Shown here in pieces: positions 1 through 11,500 of a stretch of 64,000 bases of DNA (the stretch's first letter is position 1; the number at the start of each line of letters is the position of its first letter). A program made the translations under genes and the position numbers. This DNA comes from Opisthocomus hoazin (taxonomy: Eukaryota; Chordata; Aves; Opisthocomiformes; Opisthocomidae). The stretch spans positions 21,245,537 through 21,309,536 of the forward strand of contig NC_134428.1 of the NCBI RefSeq assembly GCF_030867145.1, in the 5' to 3' direction. Below the pieces are notes generated by a model. That model saw nothing but the letters and a program-made list of their open reading frames with translations. It ran no database searches and had not been told where the DNA came from.

Positions 1-3000
1 TGAAGACCACAGCCATTCAGCTGTACATGGAGACACCCCATGCCCTGGCTCCTACGGCTTCCAGGCTGTTTCCCTCACATCCAGAACACATGAGGGACAC
101 TGTCACGTGTGTTCTTCAGTAGCCGGCACCCCAGCGCTGTGTCCCCACATCTGGGGTTTGGTAGGGCTTTCAGCAGACCGGAGCCACGTGGGCAGAGCTG
201 CTGGAGCCCAGTACTGCCCGGTCTGCGCTGCGTCTCACACCTCGCAGGAGGCAGCTGCGGAGCTGCCTGGACGTACCCGACGGAGACGGCATGGCACAGC
301 ACCCAGCCCGGCAGAGACTTGGTGAGTCCTGCATTCAGACTGTCACCTCTGGACCAGCAGCGGCTGGGGCACTGGTGCTGGCTTGTTCCGGTGACTTCCC
401 TCCCGGTAGTGCTGAGCTCCATTTCCTTCAGCACAGTCACTCCTACAGCTGATTGCCAGGAGAGGCCAAATAAATTTTAAAATTAAGTAAAACATACATG
501 GTTTAAGATATTTTTGTTCCTTGTTCAGCTCACCACGTGGCCACACAAACTGCTAAACTGTTGTACTGGGTCAGGAGCGACCAGCCAGGAGGAGAGCTGC
601 TCAAACAGCCATTGCAGCTGCCTACGATACGAAGTGGACGCGGAGCTGCAGCCTCGCAGGAAATCCTGGATTCAGCTTAAACCTCACGTGACGAAAAGTC
701 AGGACAAAAAGGAGTGAAACAGAACTCACTTGCGAGACCCTCACGTTCACAGGCATGACCCGAGAAGGGCCAGCAGGGAGTGAAGACCACCCGGGGCTGC
801 ATCAGCACCGAAGCAGAGCTAGTGGCACCGACCTGGAGCGCATCAGCCAGCGCCCGGGGCAGGAGGGGGCCCTGTCTCGCGGCACTGCTGGGGGCAGATT
901 GTGCTCCCAAGGAAGCCAGACCATGTCTCACTACTGCTTGAGGCGGTGGTGAGACCCAAATTACCCACATGTACACAGACTGCGATTTTTATAATCTTAT
1001 TAAAAAATTTCAGAATAGCAACTGTGCAGAGAGGAATCCAGCTGCCAGCGTTTAGCCTTAGCCTAGGGCACAGGCAGAATATGCCAAGCGTGAATTAATA
1101 CCGCATAAGCTGCACCATGCTGAGTTTCATGGCTTAATTATAAAACAGAAAGCAATAATCAGGGGATCTGTAAGGCTAATAAACGTTCTGAGAACAACGA
1201 ATGTGACACAAGAGCCACAGCCAGTGCGACAGGACACGAGTGCATTTTAAGAGCACGTTAATCACACACCATGTATTAATTTGCAGCTGGTTTCCAATGA
1301 CAGCACTTGGCCTTTAGCCACCTTGGCAGCATCGCTGGGCACAAGCAGATCATCGCCTAGCTCAGAGCAAAGTGAGCTGTAGCCTACCCACGAGCAAAAT
1401 AGTCACCACCATGCATCAGTCCAACGAGACACAGACATCAGCTCCGGCTTAAAGCTCTGCAGCCCTGTGACTCTGCACTGCTTTACGCCTAAGCTCGGTT
1501 TACCGCTCGCACCTCTATCAGCATTTGGAGGTTTCTGGGTCAGCGACGGTGTCCACCAGGCTGCACAGCGTGAGTCACCTGGCGAAGGACAGCGCAAGGA
1601 GAAAACCTGGCCCCAGCAAATTCTCCAATCATCTCTGCAGTAAAATGCTTGAAAACGCTTCTGTTTCTCAGCGCCTCCAACTATCTCTCCTCTCCATCTC
1701 GTATTTCATCTCACTGCAGCTTTTTAATTACGCAGGCAGCTCGTTGCAGGGCTTTGCGTCTCACAGACCTCCAGTCTTCTGTAGGGAGTACATTTTTCTG
1801 TAGAGGGTACTGTCTCCAGTTAGATTATTGCCCATGTGAAACTTGATGTCTCTATCTCTTCGTCTTAGGGAAAACTCTGATAAACCTTAAAATGCAGATG
1901 CCACCAGGAAGAACCGCTCCACCTGCACTATCACACAGTGACACCCAAATTCCTCGAGACCAAGATGCCCATGCAGGACATGCCCCAGCCCTTTACCAGT
2001 TCCTGACATCAGCAAGATGTTTCTTAGGCTGAAACGCTGCAGGACTTGGTGTCAGTCAGGGCTGCATGTATAGAAAATTGAAACACTCCCAAACATCCAC
2101 TTCTGCCCAATAATTTATTGCATCAGAGACAGTTTCCTTCCTGCAGATGTCTCATCCTTTAGTCCACCAGAAAGGGCAGCTCTTCACAGTTCTCTGTCCA
2201 AAGATCTGTTATCAAACCAAAGCATTTCAAGAGAAATAGCTACCCCTCTTCTCTTACTAATAATCCCAAATTTAACTATGTCCTACTTAACACCTCCTCT
2301 GAAACCAGGAAGCAAGATGCTATTTCTGCTGGCCTCAATAAGTGGACTCCGCTGAACCCCAGAGAACACACAGACCAGGTACCAGGCTGAGTTTAAAGCC
2401 TGGGATGGATTGCTCAGGCAGCAGCCTCCTTCCTCCTTGTTCCTAAATCCTGATCCGGAGCCAAGAGGAAGCAATCACGAAAATTAAAGAGGAAAAAAAA
2501 AAAAGTGAGTCTTACTCTGTACAATCCTCAGATCTTCTACGCCAGGCCAAATTTATACAGTGAAGTTGCATTCTCCTTGCTGCAAAAATATATATCTGCC
2601 CCCTCCTCTGCCTCTCCAACCATATGGGGGCCTGAAATCACACTTCCTCATGGGAATGAGTCACGGAGCATCCCCACTGGCTTCCCACAGAGAGGCTTCA
2701 AACACTAAATCAGCGGTAAAAGGGGAAGAAGACCCTGCATATGGACACAGCTTGGGATAATTTTTCCTTAGATTGGCACAAAGACAGAGTTGAACCAGCT
2801 ATCACCTAGATCCGTGGGTTGACAGCCCCTTCTCAAGGGTCTCTAATGCCAGCAAAAAGTCTTAAATCTGAGTAAACCCATAGTGTTAGAAGCTGCCCAG
2901 GATAGGCACAAGGAAGCATGACCTAGCGGCTTATTTGCAGATAAATAAATGGCTCCCCTTCATTCCCCCGCAGATCTTCTGCCCAGTGTTTTCATCTTCA

Positions 3001-4140
3001 CTCCATCGCTGCTCTCTTTTTCTCTCTCTTATCTTTTCCTCCAGCATCAGCTTGTGGCAGCAGATTGCACCCGCTGATCAGAGAAGGGCTGGGCTCTGTT
3101 TGTTTGGTTCTTGAAGTCTGTGGCACTATGGTAGCACCAGCCAAACACTTGTTTTCGTCACTGTTCCTCCCCAAGCCTGCCAACAGAGCCTGGACTGTGC
3201 CAGGACACAGCAGAGAGGGACAATTCTGCTGGTCCGGTGCGTTTCCACACTGAGCACGAGCATTGCCTTGGGGACACTAATGCCCCCACTCCATCATCTA
3301 CCAGAAGGTGCCTGCTGCTCTCTTCTGCCCCCCTACCACCTCCTATCGAGGGGAGGATGCTGTCCTTCACTGCTGCCGAGCCACTTCGCTTGGATTTCTC
3401 CAGGGAACCACAGGAAAACCCGTGTACCACGCTCAGATCGCTATTCACCTGTGCCTGCATGAGGACCATCCGTAGGGCTCCTTAGGGAAGGGTGATGGAT
3501 AGGATGGAGAGGACGCGAGGCAGCATCCCGGGGCACGTCCTGGCCCACAGATGGGGACGGCTTGGGTTGCGCCCAGGACAGCAGCTGGGCAAAGAAGGGG
3601 CCTTTCCACAGCACCAGCACAATACACTGCATTTTGTAAGGGTATCGTGAGTGAATGGGTGAGACAAGGAACATTTCATCTCCCTTTCATGCCTTCTGAT
3701 GCACACAGAGAGTCAAACCAACTGATTTCAGTGAGGAAGCACAAAGCTCCTGTGGCCTTGTCGGACGTGGACCCTCAGACTCCCCTGTTCTGGGTGAAAT
3801 CCTGCTTTAATAACTCCTCATCTCCTACTTCAGGCCTTCTGCCTACCAGAAACACACCGCGGGCTCTTCACCTTGCAGAGGGAGCAAACCTGCCCCCAGA
3901 CAGTCCCACGCTACTTCCTCACAGGAACTCCCAGGATGGTAACTCTCAGCCTCCACCACAAACCAGTCAGTCCTGTTTCTCCTCCTCCTTTCCATCACTA
4001 TTAACATGTAGCAGATCTCACCCTTCCGCTTTTGCACTCGTCCCTGCTAGCAAATCTTGCAGCTGCCTGGCTTTTGTAGAAGCAGCAACATGAGACTAGA
4101 TTCCTATTTTTTGGGTGCGTTCCCTAGTTCTCCTCCTTGT
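1..4140. other. intergenic sequence, no gene recognised
   Basis: Open frames are short and lack recognisable domains. AATAAA-like signals occur near 469 and 2942 but no attached gene is visible. In human the gene upstream of AMZ1 is TTYH3 on the same strand, so part of this could be its 3' UTR or flank; no TTYH3 coding exon was recognised. A TAAT-rich stretch at 1090-1285 is noted in the findings. Confidence 0.6.
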
Positions 4141-4397
4141 GCAAGGGGCAATGGGCACAAACTGAAGCACAGGAAGTTCCGTCTGAACATGAGGAAGAAC
4201 TTCTTCCCTCTGAGGGTGACGGAGCCCTGGCACAGGCTGCCCAGGGAGGTTGTGGAGTCTCCTTCTCTGGAGATATTCAAGACCTGCCTGGACGCGGTCC
4301 TGTGTGGCCTGCTCTGGGTGACCCTGCTTCAGCAGGGGGTTGGACTGGATGACCCACAGAGGTCCCTTCCAACCCCCACCATGCTGTGATTCTGTGC
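4141..4397 (+). mobile_element. CR1-type LINE, 3' fragment
   Basis: The segment matches the well-known CR1 3' end: 'GAGGAAGAACTTCTTCCCTC', 'CAGGCTGCCCAGGGAGGTTG', the 'CTCCTTCTCTGGAGA' block, the GGTTGGACT-GATGA block and the ATTCTGTG tail at about 4389. It encodes the end of the reverse-transcriptase ORF ([14 protein letters not shown]). It is 5'-truncated to about 250 bp, as most CR1 copies are, and cannot move by itself. Target-site duplication was not clear. Confidence 0.93.
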
Positions 4398-7363
4398 ACG
4401 GCACAGTCCCAAGGCGAGCCAGCTCCTCGCCCAGCTGGGACTGCAGTTGCATGAGGACCAACAGCAAAGCGGCTGCCAGTGACTACTCCACAGCGCTGCC
4501 CAAATGTAGGTCAGCGCTTTGTGGTTGACCAGCGGAGAGAGAACAAGAGATGAACCCACGTTGCCTTTTCCAGACTGCTACCAATATCCAAACTTAAATA
4601 AAGTTTGCTCGTGCAATTTTTTTTACACTTCGTGATGGCATCCAGGCCTCTTCAAAACTGCCTCAAGACGACAAGGATGCACAAGTAACACTCTGACATT
4701 TGAAAGGCAGAAATGCAATAACAGGAGAACATTTCACACCTGCAGCGAGCAGTTTGCTTTCTGAAAAACAACTGCACAGATATTCCAAGTGTAATCCCAC
4801 CAGGAGAGAGCCCCTGCAGAAGCTCCAGGTCAAGCTGAGAGGGCGAGCAAGGCTGAAAAAGAAACCAGGAGTCGGAAGGGAAAAGATTTGCCCCAGTTCC
4901 ACTGCAGGTCAGTGGCAGAACTGAAAAAGCTCCGACAGCCAGCGCAGAGCTTGCTCTCCGTTAGCTTGGGGCGGGTGACTGATGCTGCCAGTGGGTCACC
5001 TACCTCCAGTCAGGCGCCCAGCAGCCTCACGTCAACCTCAGGTGACAAACACAGGGAGACCCGACCCGGGTCTGCACCCCCAGTCTCACACCCTCCAACA
5101 CCCCAGCTCGGCTGGCAGGACAGGGCACAAGAGCTCCATCAGGCAGGCTGGGTCTGAGCGATCCTCAGGTCACCCTCACCCAGCTGCTATTTAAAGAGGG
5201 ACAACCCAGCATGGCATCATCACAGCTATCCAGGAAGGATCTGGAAATACCCTCTAAGAGCACATTTTTCAGTTCCGTTCCTAAAAGCCAGGTGGGACCA
5301 GGCGGGACCACGAGGTCACCTCTTCACACAGAGCAGAGACCACTACATTCCACCCCATCCTTGCTCTGCTGAACCCAGGAACACACGCTTGGCTGAAGCC
5401 CATCTTGCAGAAAGGCATCTTATCTTGATTGGAAAACACAACCATATGGAAAGACTTTTACTTTCCCCACTAATTTGTTCCAGCAGCTAATCAACTTCAT
5501 TCTTAAAAAATTAACGCCTATTTTCTCATTTCAGTTTGTCTGTTTCCAGCCTGCAGCTGTGAGTTTGGGTCACGTTTCGTCTTTCTGGCTTAAACAGCTC
5601 TTGGGTACCTGCCTTTTCTCCTCTTGGAGCTATTTATGTGCTGCTGCACAATTTTCCTGAGCTAAACAACTGCAGTTGCTTAAGTTCCAGTCTTAGGCAT
5701 CGGTTTGGGGATTTTTGAATTCCGCTTCCCCTGAGGACGTGCTGCTCCGTGAAGTTTCCTGCCCTCGCCTACCCAAGGCACGCACCTCGGTGTTTTACAG
5801 CCGCCTGTGCAGAGGCAATGGATCGTGGCCTCTCTAGGAAACCCAGCGCAGCATAAACAACAGAGTTCAGAAGCAGAATAATGATTGCTGCTGCTCACTG
5901 CAGATAACGGCGTCGCGTCTCCGCTGCGACGTGAGCTAATGCTGAGCACAACCGTCCCAGCGCTCTCGCACTCCCTCCCCGGCCTGAAATCTTCATCCCT
6001 CCGACTCACTGCGTGTCTGCCCTCTCTAACTCCTGGCTGTCTTCTCATCGGAGTTTTGACTGCCTCCTCCTCCTCCTCCCTTTTCCCCCTCCCATTGTGC
6101 TGGTCTTCTCTGAAGAAAACCACTCGCCTCCTAAAACGTCAGGGAGTGAACGCGTGGCCGTTTCCCCAGCAGCGCTCTGTTCCTGCGCTCCGATGCCCTC
6201 GCTGTAAGCTCTCCGGGGCGCGGACTACCCAGCTGCTCCCGTGTCTGCCCAGGATAAATGCATCCTTACGACAACATTTAATAACAACACCAGTCTGGTT
6301 TACCTGCATTGGTCAGTCAGTGGTCTGGCAGCTAAGCCAAGTATTAAGTTTAAATGCAATAGGTTTCTTAGCAAAAGAAAAGATGCATTCTTGGAGCACG
6401 GTGCTTTGGGACAATATTTTTGTGTGGCTTTAGCTCACGGCTTCCTTGGGGCAGGAGCCCACTCTTTGAGGCTTGTACTGTTCTGAACATGCTGACAGTG
6501 TACTATGAGCAACTCTAGATAATTTAATTAGTACAAATAAACTCTAATTACAAATGGTGACCAATTAAAGCAGCACAGAGGCCATCTCCTGTGCTTGGGG
6601 TAGCAGCCAAAGTGGAAGATGATGCTGTTGCGAGGCCTTAGGACTCCCTTCCAGCCTCCCCACATGCTGAATCTCAGGAAGGTTCCCCATGAAGGGGCTT
6701 CGCGAGCAGCTGTCGCTGCCAGGAGCAGCTGCTGCTTCGCCTCTCTGCCTGATTACGATAGCAGCAAATTAGGGCAATTTTTTGCCAGTGATGCTGACGG
6801 TGCCTTAAGAGCAACGCAGGTCCTGGGGACAGACGTTGCAGCACACAGCGATGGTCTCACTCTGGTGCTTGCCAACCCCGCAGCATGGCACACGGTCACT
6901 TCTCCACTTCTGTGGCCACCTCGGCTCCGGCGGGGCATTTCTGCTGGCCCTTGCAAAGCCCCTGGTTGTGCTGGGCGTGTGGGCAGCACTGGGGCTTCCA
7001 GGACCCCTACAGCTCCTGAGGCTGTAAACCATATTTTTTTCCTAATTTCAGCTTATGCCACTTAGGGAGATGCTTGGGTCCCAGCCAGGGTATTCCCTTC
7101 TCCTTCCGCGTAAGGGTGGCAGAAACGAGGGATCAAAGCACTGGAGGGATCAAAACATGAAAGCCAGAATAAATGAAGCAATGAAGAACTGGGAGATCCA
7201 CCCCTCGAACGTAATTAACCTTCCCAAGAACAGATCATGCTCCCAAATTAAAGGACGTCGCGGGACACTGAAATGCGCCCGGGGTCAGGCGGGAGAGATG
7301 TGCCGAGCGAGGAGGCGTCAAGGCGAATGGGAACGGTGCTCCCACGGAGGAGATCGCGTCAGC
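4398..7363. other. intergenic sequence upstream of AMZ1, no gene recognised
   Basis: No coding exon or RNA gene was recognised. An AATAAA sits near 4600 followed by a T run, which could be a polyadenylation site of an unseen plus-strand transcript. A cluster of TAATTA-type sites lies at about 6520-6568. The rest is unremarkable mixed sequence. Confidence 0.55.
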
Positions 7364-7506
7364 CGCAGAATCCCAGCGGGGGCGGGGGGTTGGCAAGGAC
7401 CTCTGTGGGTCACCCAGCCCAACCCCCTGCCCAAGCAGGGTCACCCAGAGCAGGCTGCACAGGACTGCGTCCAGGCGGTCCTGAATACGCTCCGGTCTCC
7501 AGAGCC
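7364..7506 (-). mobile_element. CR1-type LINE, short 3' fragment, reverse orientation
   Basis: The reverse complement reads the same CR1 tail as the copy at 4.1 kb: 'GACGCAGTCCTGTGCAGCCT', 'CTCTGGGTGACCCTGCTTGG', the GTTGGGCTGGGTGACCC block, then GATTCTGCG near 7364. Only about 140 bp remain. It borders the AMZ1 CpG island. Confidence 0.88.
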
Positions 7507-7859
7507 CGCTCCCCCCGTCACCTCTCACCGAGCGCAGGGACCGCAGACCCCCAGTCCTGGCAGCCCCCCCGCCCACACCCAGCTCTGCCTTCGCTCTCCC
7601 CTCCTCAGCGGCCCGGCCCGGGCTCTGCCTCCCGCCCCAGGCCGGGACCCCCCCACCCCAGCACCCCCGTACCCCTGCCCCGCTCCCCCCCCCAACCCCG
7701 GGGCCGCCCCCGGCAGCCCCGCCCCGAGGGCGCCCCTGGCGGTTGCCCCGCGCACCGGCGGGAGGCGGCTCTCGGCGGCGGCTCGGCGAATCCCGCGGGT
7801 TCCCAGCAGAGGGGACGAGCCCCCCCCCCGTTTGCTCCCCCCTTTTCTTCCTCCTCCTC

Positions 7860-7963
7860 CTCCTCCTGCTCCTCCTGCCGCCGCCGGGCTCCGCTCCGCC
7901 TCGCCAGCCCCGCGCCGGCCCTGCCGCACCTCCCCGGCCTCCGCAGCCCCGGCCCGGCGGGCG
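7860..7963 (+). other. AMZ1: probable 3' part of AMZ1 non-coding exon 1
   Basis: A near-perfect donor (GCG then GTGAGTG) sits at 7964 in the CpG island, at the point where GC skew switches. The coding exon at 15324 has an acceptor upstream of its ATG, so a 5' UTR exon must exist. The 5' limit given is arbitrary; only the donor is directly supported. Confidence 0.5.
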
Positions 7964-8063
7964 GTGAGTGCTGCCCCCTCCCCGGGCATGAGGGGGGGGT
8001 CCTCGCGGAGGGGAGGGCACGGCCCGGGGCGGCGGGAAGGGGGGGTCCGGCCGGCCCCGGGGG

Positions 8064-8545
8064 GAGCGCGGGTTCGGGGCATCTCCCGCGGTGATGGAGG
8101 GTCCCACCCAGGGCATCCCCTCTGCCCCGCCGGGGTGGGGGGGTTCCTGCCGGGGGCTGGGGGCTGTGCTCGAGACATCCCCTCTGCCCTGTCGGGGTTG
8201 GGGGGGGGGTTCCTGCCGGGGGCTGGGGACTGTGCTGGGGGCATCTTCCCCCGGTGATGGAGGGTCCCGCCTAGGGCATCCCCCCCGCCGGGGTGGGGGG
8301 GGTCCTGCCTGGGGCCATGCCGGGGACTGGGGGCCGCGCTTGGGGCATCCCCTCTGCCCCGCCGGGGTGTGTGTGGGGGGGTCCTGCCGGGGGCTGGGGG
8401 CTGTGCTCGGAGCATCCTCCCCAGGGGGCGGGGGGAATCTCCTGGCGTGACGGGGGCCGTGCGTGGTGCAGCCTCCCGGGGGCTTGGGGTGCCGGGGCGG
8501 GGTGGGGGGGTGAGCTCGGGGCATCGTCCCAGGGTGCCGGGAGAC
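8064..8545 (+). repeat. G-rich minisatellite in AMZ1 intron 1
   Basis: Imperfect tandem units of roughly 65-80 bp recur. Each has GGGGCATCCCCTCTGCCC-like, then G-run, then CCTGCCGGGGGCTGGGGGC-like parts; at least five units can be followed. Many runs of four to nine G on the plus strand give G-quadruplex potential. Long open frames here in several frames are a side effect of the base composition. Confidence 0.8.
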
Positions 8546-8580
8546 TTGGTCCTTCCCCACAAACCCACCCCTCCTTTTCC

Positions 8581-11500
8581 GAAGCAGCGGGGCTAGGTGG
8601 GCTCAGGTACCCCAGGGGGGCAGGACCAGCTACCACGGCGTTTCCAGAACATGCCTCCTGCCCAGCGACCCTCCGGGCTGGCAGAGCTGCCCGACAGCTC
8701 GGGTACAGCGGGCCACTAAGACATCTTGGGCTGGGGGTCTGTCATCGTCCCCCCGCACCCAAGCCGTGCTGGCGTTGCGGCTCCTCGGCCGCGGCACTGC
8801 CTTGGAGCCCCCTCCTTCTCCTTGGCTATAAAATTCCCATAAGCATCCCCTACCTGGCAGCACCACTTACAAAGCGCTGGACTTCTTGGGAGGAGGCAGA
8901 GCATTACGGTGCATTTATACGGCGTGATGAACCACTTTGATAACGCCTGTGCTCGGGGGAGTAGCTAACCATAGCCCTACCTGTCTGGGCATCTGTCTGT
9001 ATGGAAAATGCAGCTTCTTTCCCGGCTAGCGCTGGGGTTGCCTTGCAGAAACCATTTAGTCTGTCTAGACGAGTCTGATGAAGAGCAAAGTGCCTGGAGC
9101 TGTGAGTGATTAGAGGTCGGGTGTCTCTGCAGCGTTGGGTTCGTTGTACAGTGCTGGGAGGTGTTGCTCTGCTTCCGAGTGCTTTTGGGTCTTTGGTGAG
9201 CGCGGGAACCGGCCAGTGGGTTGCAGAGGTTTGTTTCGTGTAAGAGCAAGGGAGGAAGGATGCAGCCAGCCCTTCATCACACGTGTGCACGGGGGAAGCA
9301 TCGCAGAGAGTTTAACGACACTAAAACGAATGGAGAAAGCACTGAAAATGATGAATCAAGGGGTGATGAGGGGGAGCAGGGGGAAAGGCATGTACTGTCA
9401 GCTTACTTTCTGGAGGGTAGCGCAGAGAAGTTCAGGATGTTTGTATGACACTTGGAAAGCCTCAAACAGAAGGCACTAAAAAAAAAAGTAGCACTATGTA
9501 TGAGCATAGAATAAATAAAATCCTTAGGACAGAAGACTGAAACTAGGGATAATGTATGTCCTTAATGCACATTCATATGGAGAAAAGCGTATTAAAGAGA
9601 GCAGGCTTTAACGTAAAACAAAATCAAGGGGAAAGTGGATGTGTAGGTGTTCTTAAATACTTAAGAACATTTAAATAAGAGTACTTCAATAAGGACAGAT
9701 GGAAGCATCTGTCTCCATCTTAGGTATTTGATGACCTTTACAAATCTAGTCTTCAATCTTGCAAACCTTTCTGCGTACGAGCTGTCCGTCTCGCCTGTCC
9801 AGCAGTCCCAGCAGATTAATGAGGAAGATTCACGTGAGGTCAAACTTCCAGGACTGAGCCTTGTGGCAGTAACGTATCAATCACAGTTCCAATATGACAG
9901 GTAGATTCTCCTCCCAGTAAATGCACCTGTGAATCCCTGAAGGTTCCCACAGCACCGGGAATGACACATTTTCAGAGACCACACAGAGCATCTGTTTCTG
10001 TGTCACAAACATGTTCTAGAGCCATTACATATTATTGGGATCTGGCAGTGGGCCAGCAGGTTTTATCTAACTTTATGATCTGGAGCACCCAGAGGTCTGA
10101 CTCAGTGTTTTGTGGCCGTTAAATGCAAAGTGACCAGAAGATGCTAGGGTTCCTTGTTGTACCCTTACAGGGATGATCAAGTCCAGAGTGTATTTCACCC
10201 GTGAGCAGAGGAGATTGATTCTGAGAGGTGCCGAGCATCCTGAAATTCCCCTGCAGCCCCAGCGAGTTTCCCCGTTTCAGGTCTGAGCCTGGCGAAACAG
10301 ATTTGGTCTGATCCCAGCAGCTGAGCTTATTCACAGGCAAAGCCCAGCTCTGGGCAAGGAGCTGGGCTAGTGAGAATTTTATCTGGACCAGAGTTAAATG
10401 CTCTCACACCTCGGTGTCCTCTCTCTGTCCCACCACGCTGGACTTCTTTACCCGTTGAGAGTTCAGCTTCTCAGTCAAGACAAATCTCTTTCTATCCATG
10501 TCAACAAATAAATAGCTTTCAGGCTGTCATCTGTGTGATAGTGGGAAGGAGAGGCTGGTCCTAGGGTAGCAGCAGCAGACACCAACTGCAAATCTCAGGA
10601 AAAGAGCTATTAAGCAACTAGGGCATGTGTTGATAATTAGTTAATGCTTGTTATGTTTGCTCTGGGCTTTTCATTTCTGTTGACTGGCTATGAATTTTCT
10701 GCACTATCACTGCTTGTTTATAGTACGGCACCTAGCTTAGGCAATTAATCAGTTTTAAGAGACTCTGCTAATGTCCCTCTGACATCCAGAGAGCCCGGTT
10801 AAGTGAGGCGGCTGCCTCTCCATACTTCGCAAGAGCTGAGAGGGGAAGGGAACAGAATGAATCTCCCTTGGTGCAGCCTGCAGCCTATATGAAAGTCAGA
10901 GTTAGAAATTACTTACAAGTTGATTTTAAAAAAACCCCAAGTTCAGAATAACCAGCTTAAAAAAGAAACAAAACAAAAAGAGTCTGTACAATGTTAGGGC
11001 CAAATTCCATGAAATACCAAATAAATCCATGAAGTACTGAATGCCCTCCTATGGACCTGTACAACATAGATTTCCTGCACACAAGACCATTTCTATCTTG
11101 TCAGAATATCCCAAATGAACTTGCACTGTATGATATTGGCTTGGCTTTTGAGAATTACACTGTTACTGGCAGCCCCAGGCATATCTATCCAAGAAAGCAG
11201 TGTCAATACAATGAAGAATAAATGACATATCTGTGAATTACAAAAAGAATAATTCATAGGTAATTTTCAGGTATGGAGAATAATTTATAGGTGCCTGATT
11301 TGCAAAGAGAATAATTTATGAGTAACCTGAATTGGGTGTCAAGCACATTTACAGGTTACTGTAAGAAAGGGAGTATACCGACTGCTCAGCTGTCATGTGC
11401 TGAGGCTGGATTTTGGGGGCATTTCTTGTGAAAACACCCACCGTGAAAAAAGCCCTGTCAGATTCCATGGTAAAAAGATTTGTGTAATATGCCCAACCTG

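Larger units (their letters stand above)
7500..8580 (+). promoter_or_regulatory. AMZ1: CpG island, probable AMZ1 promoter
   Basis: Very GC-rich and dense in CpG, unlike the flanks. Up to about 7960 the plus strand carries C runs; beyond it carries G runs. This sign change is typical of a promoter firing rightwards. It lies 7.4 kb upstream of the first coding exon on the same strand. No TATA box was recognised, as expected for a CpG-island promoter. The transcription start cannot be fixed by reading; about 7700-7950 is plausible. Confidence 0.7.

Noticed and set aside
3551-4093. 180-codon plus-strand open frame
   Set aside because: Serine/proline-rich translation without any recognisable domain and no splice or promoter context. 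Probably chance.
4057-4467. Open frames on both strands around 4.1-4.4 kb as host genes
   Set aside because: The plus-strand frame is the tail of the CR1 reverse transcriptase; the minus-strand frame is its shadow.
7055-8568. Long overlapping open frames of 270-441 codons on both strands
   Set aside because: They coincide with the CpG island and G-rich minisatellite, where stop codons are rare. The translations are proline/glycine/arginine-rich repeats shifting with the DNA repeat, and CR1 tail sequence is included.
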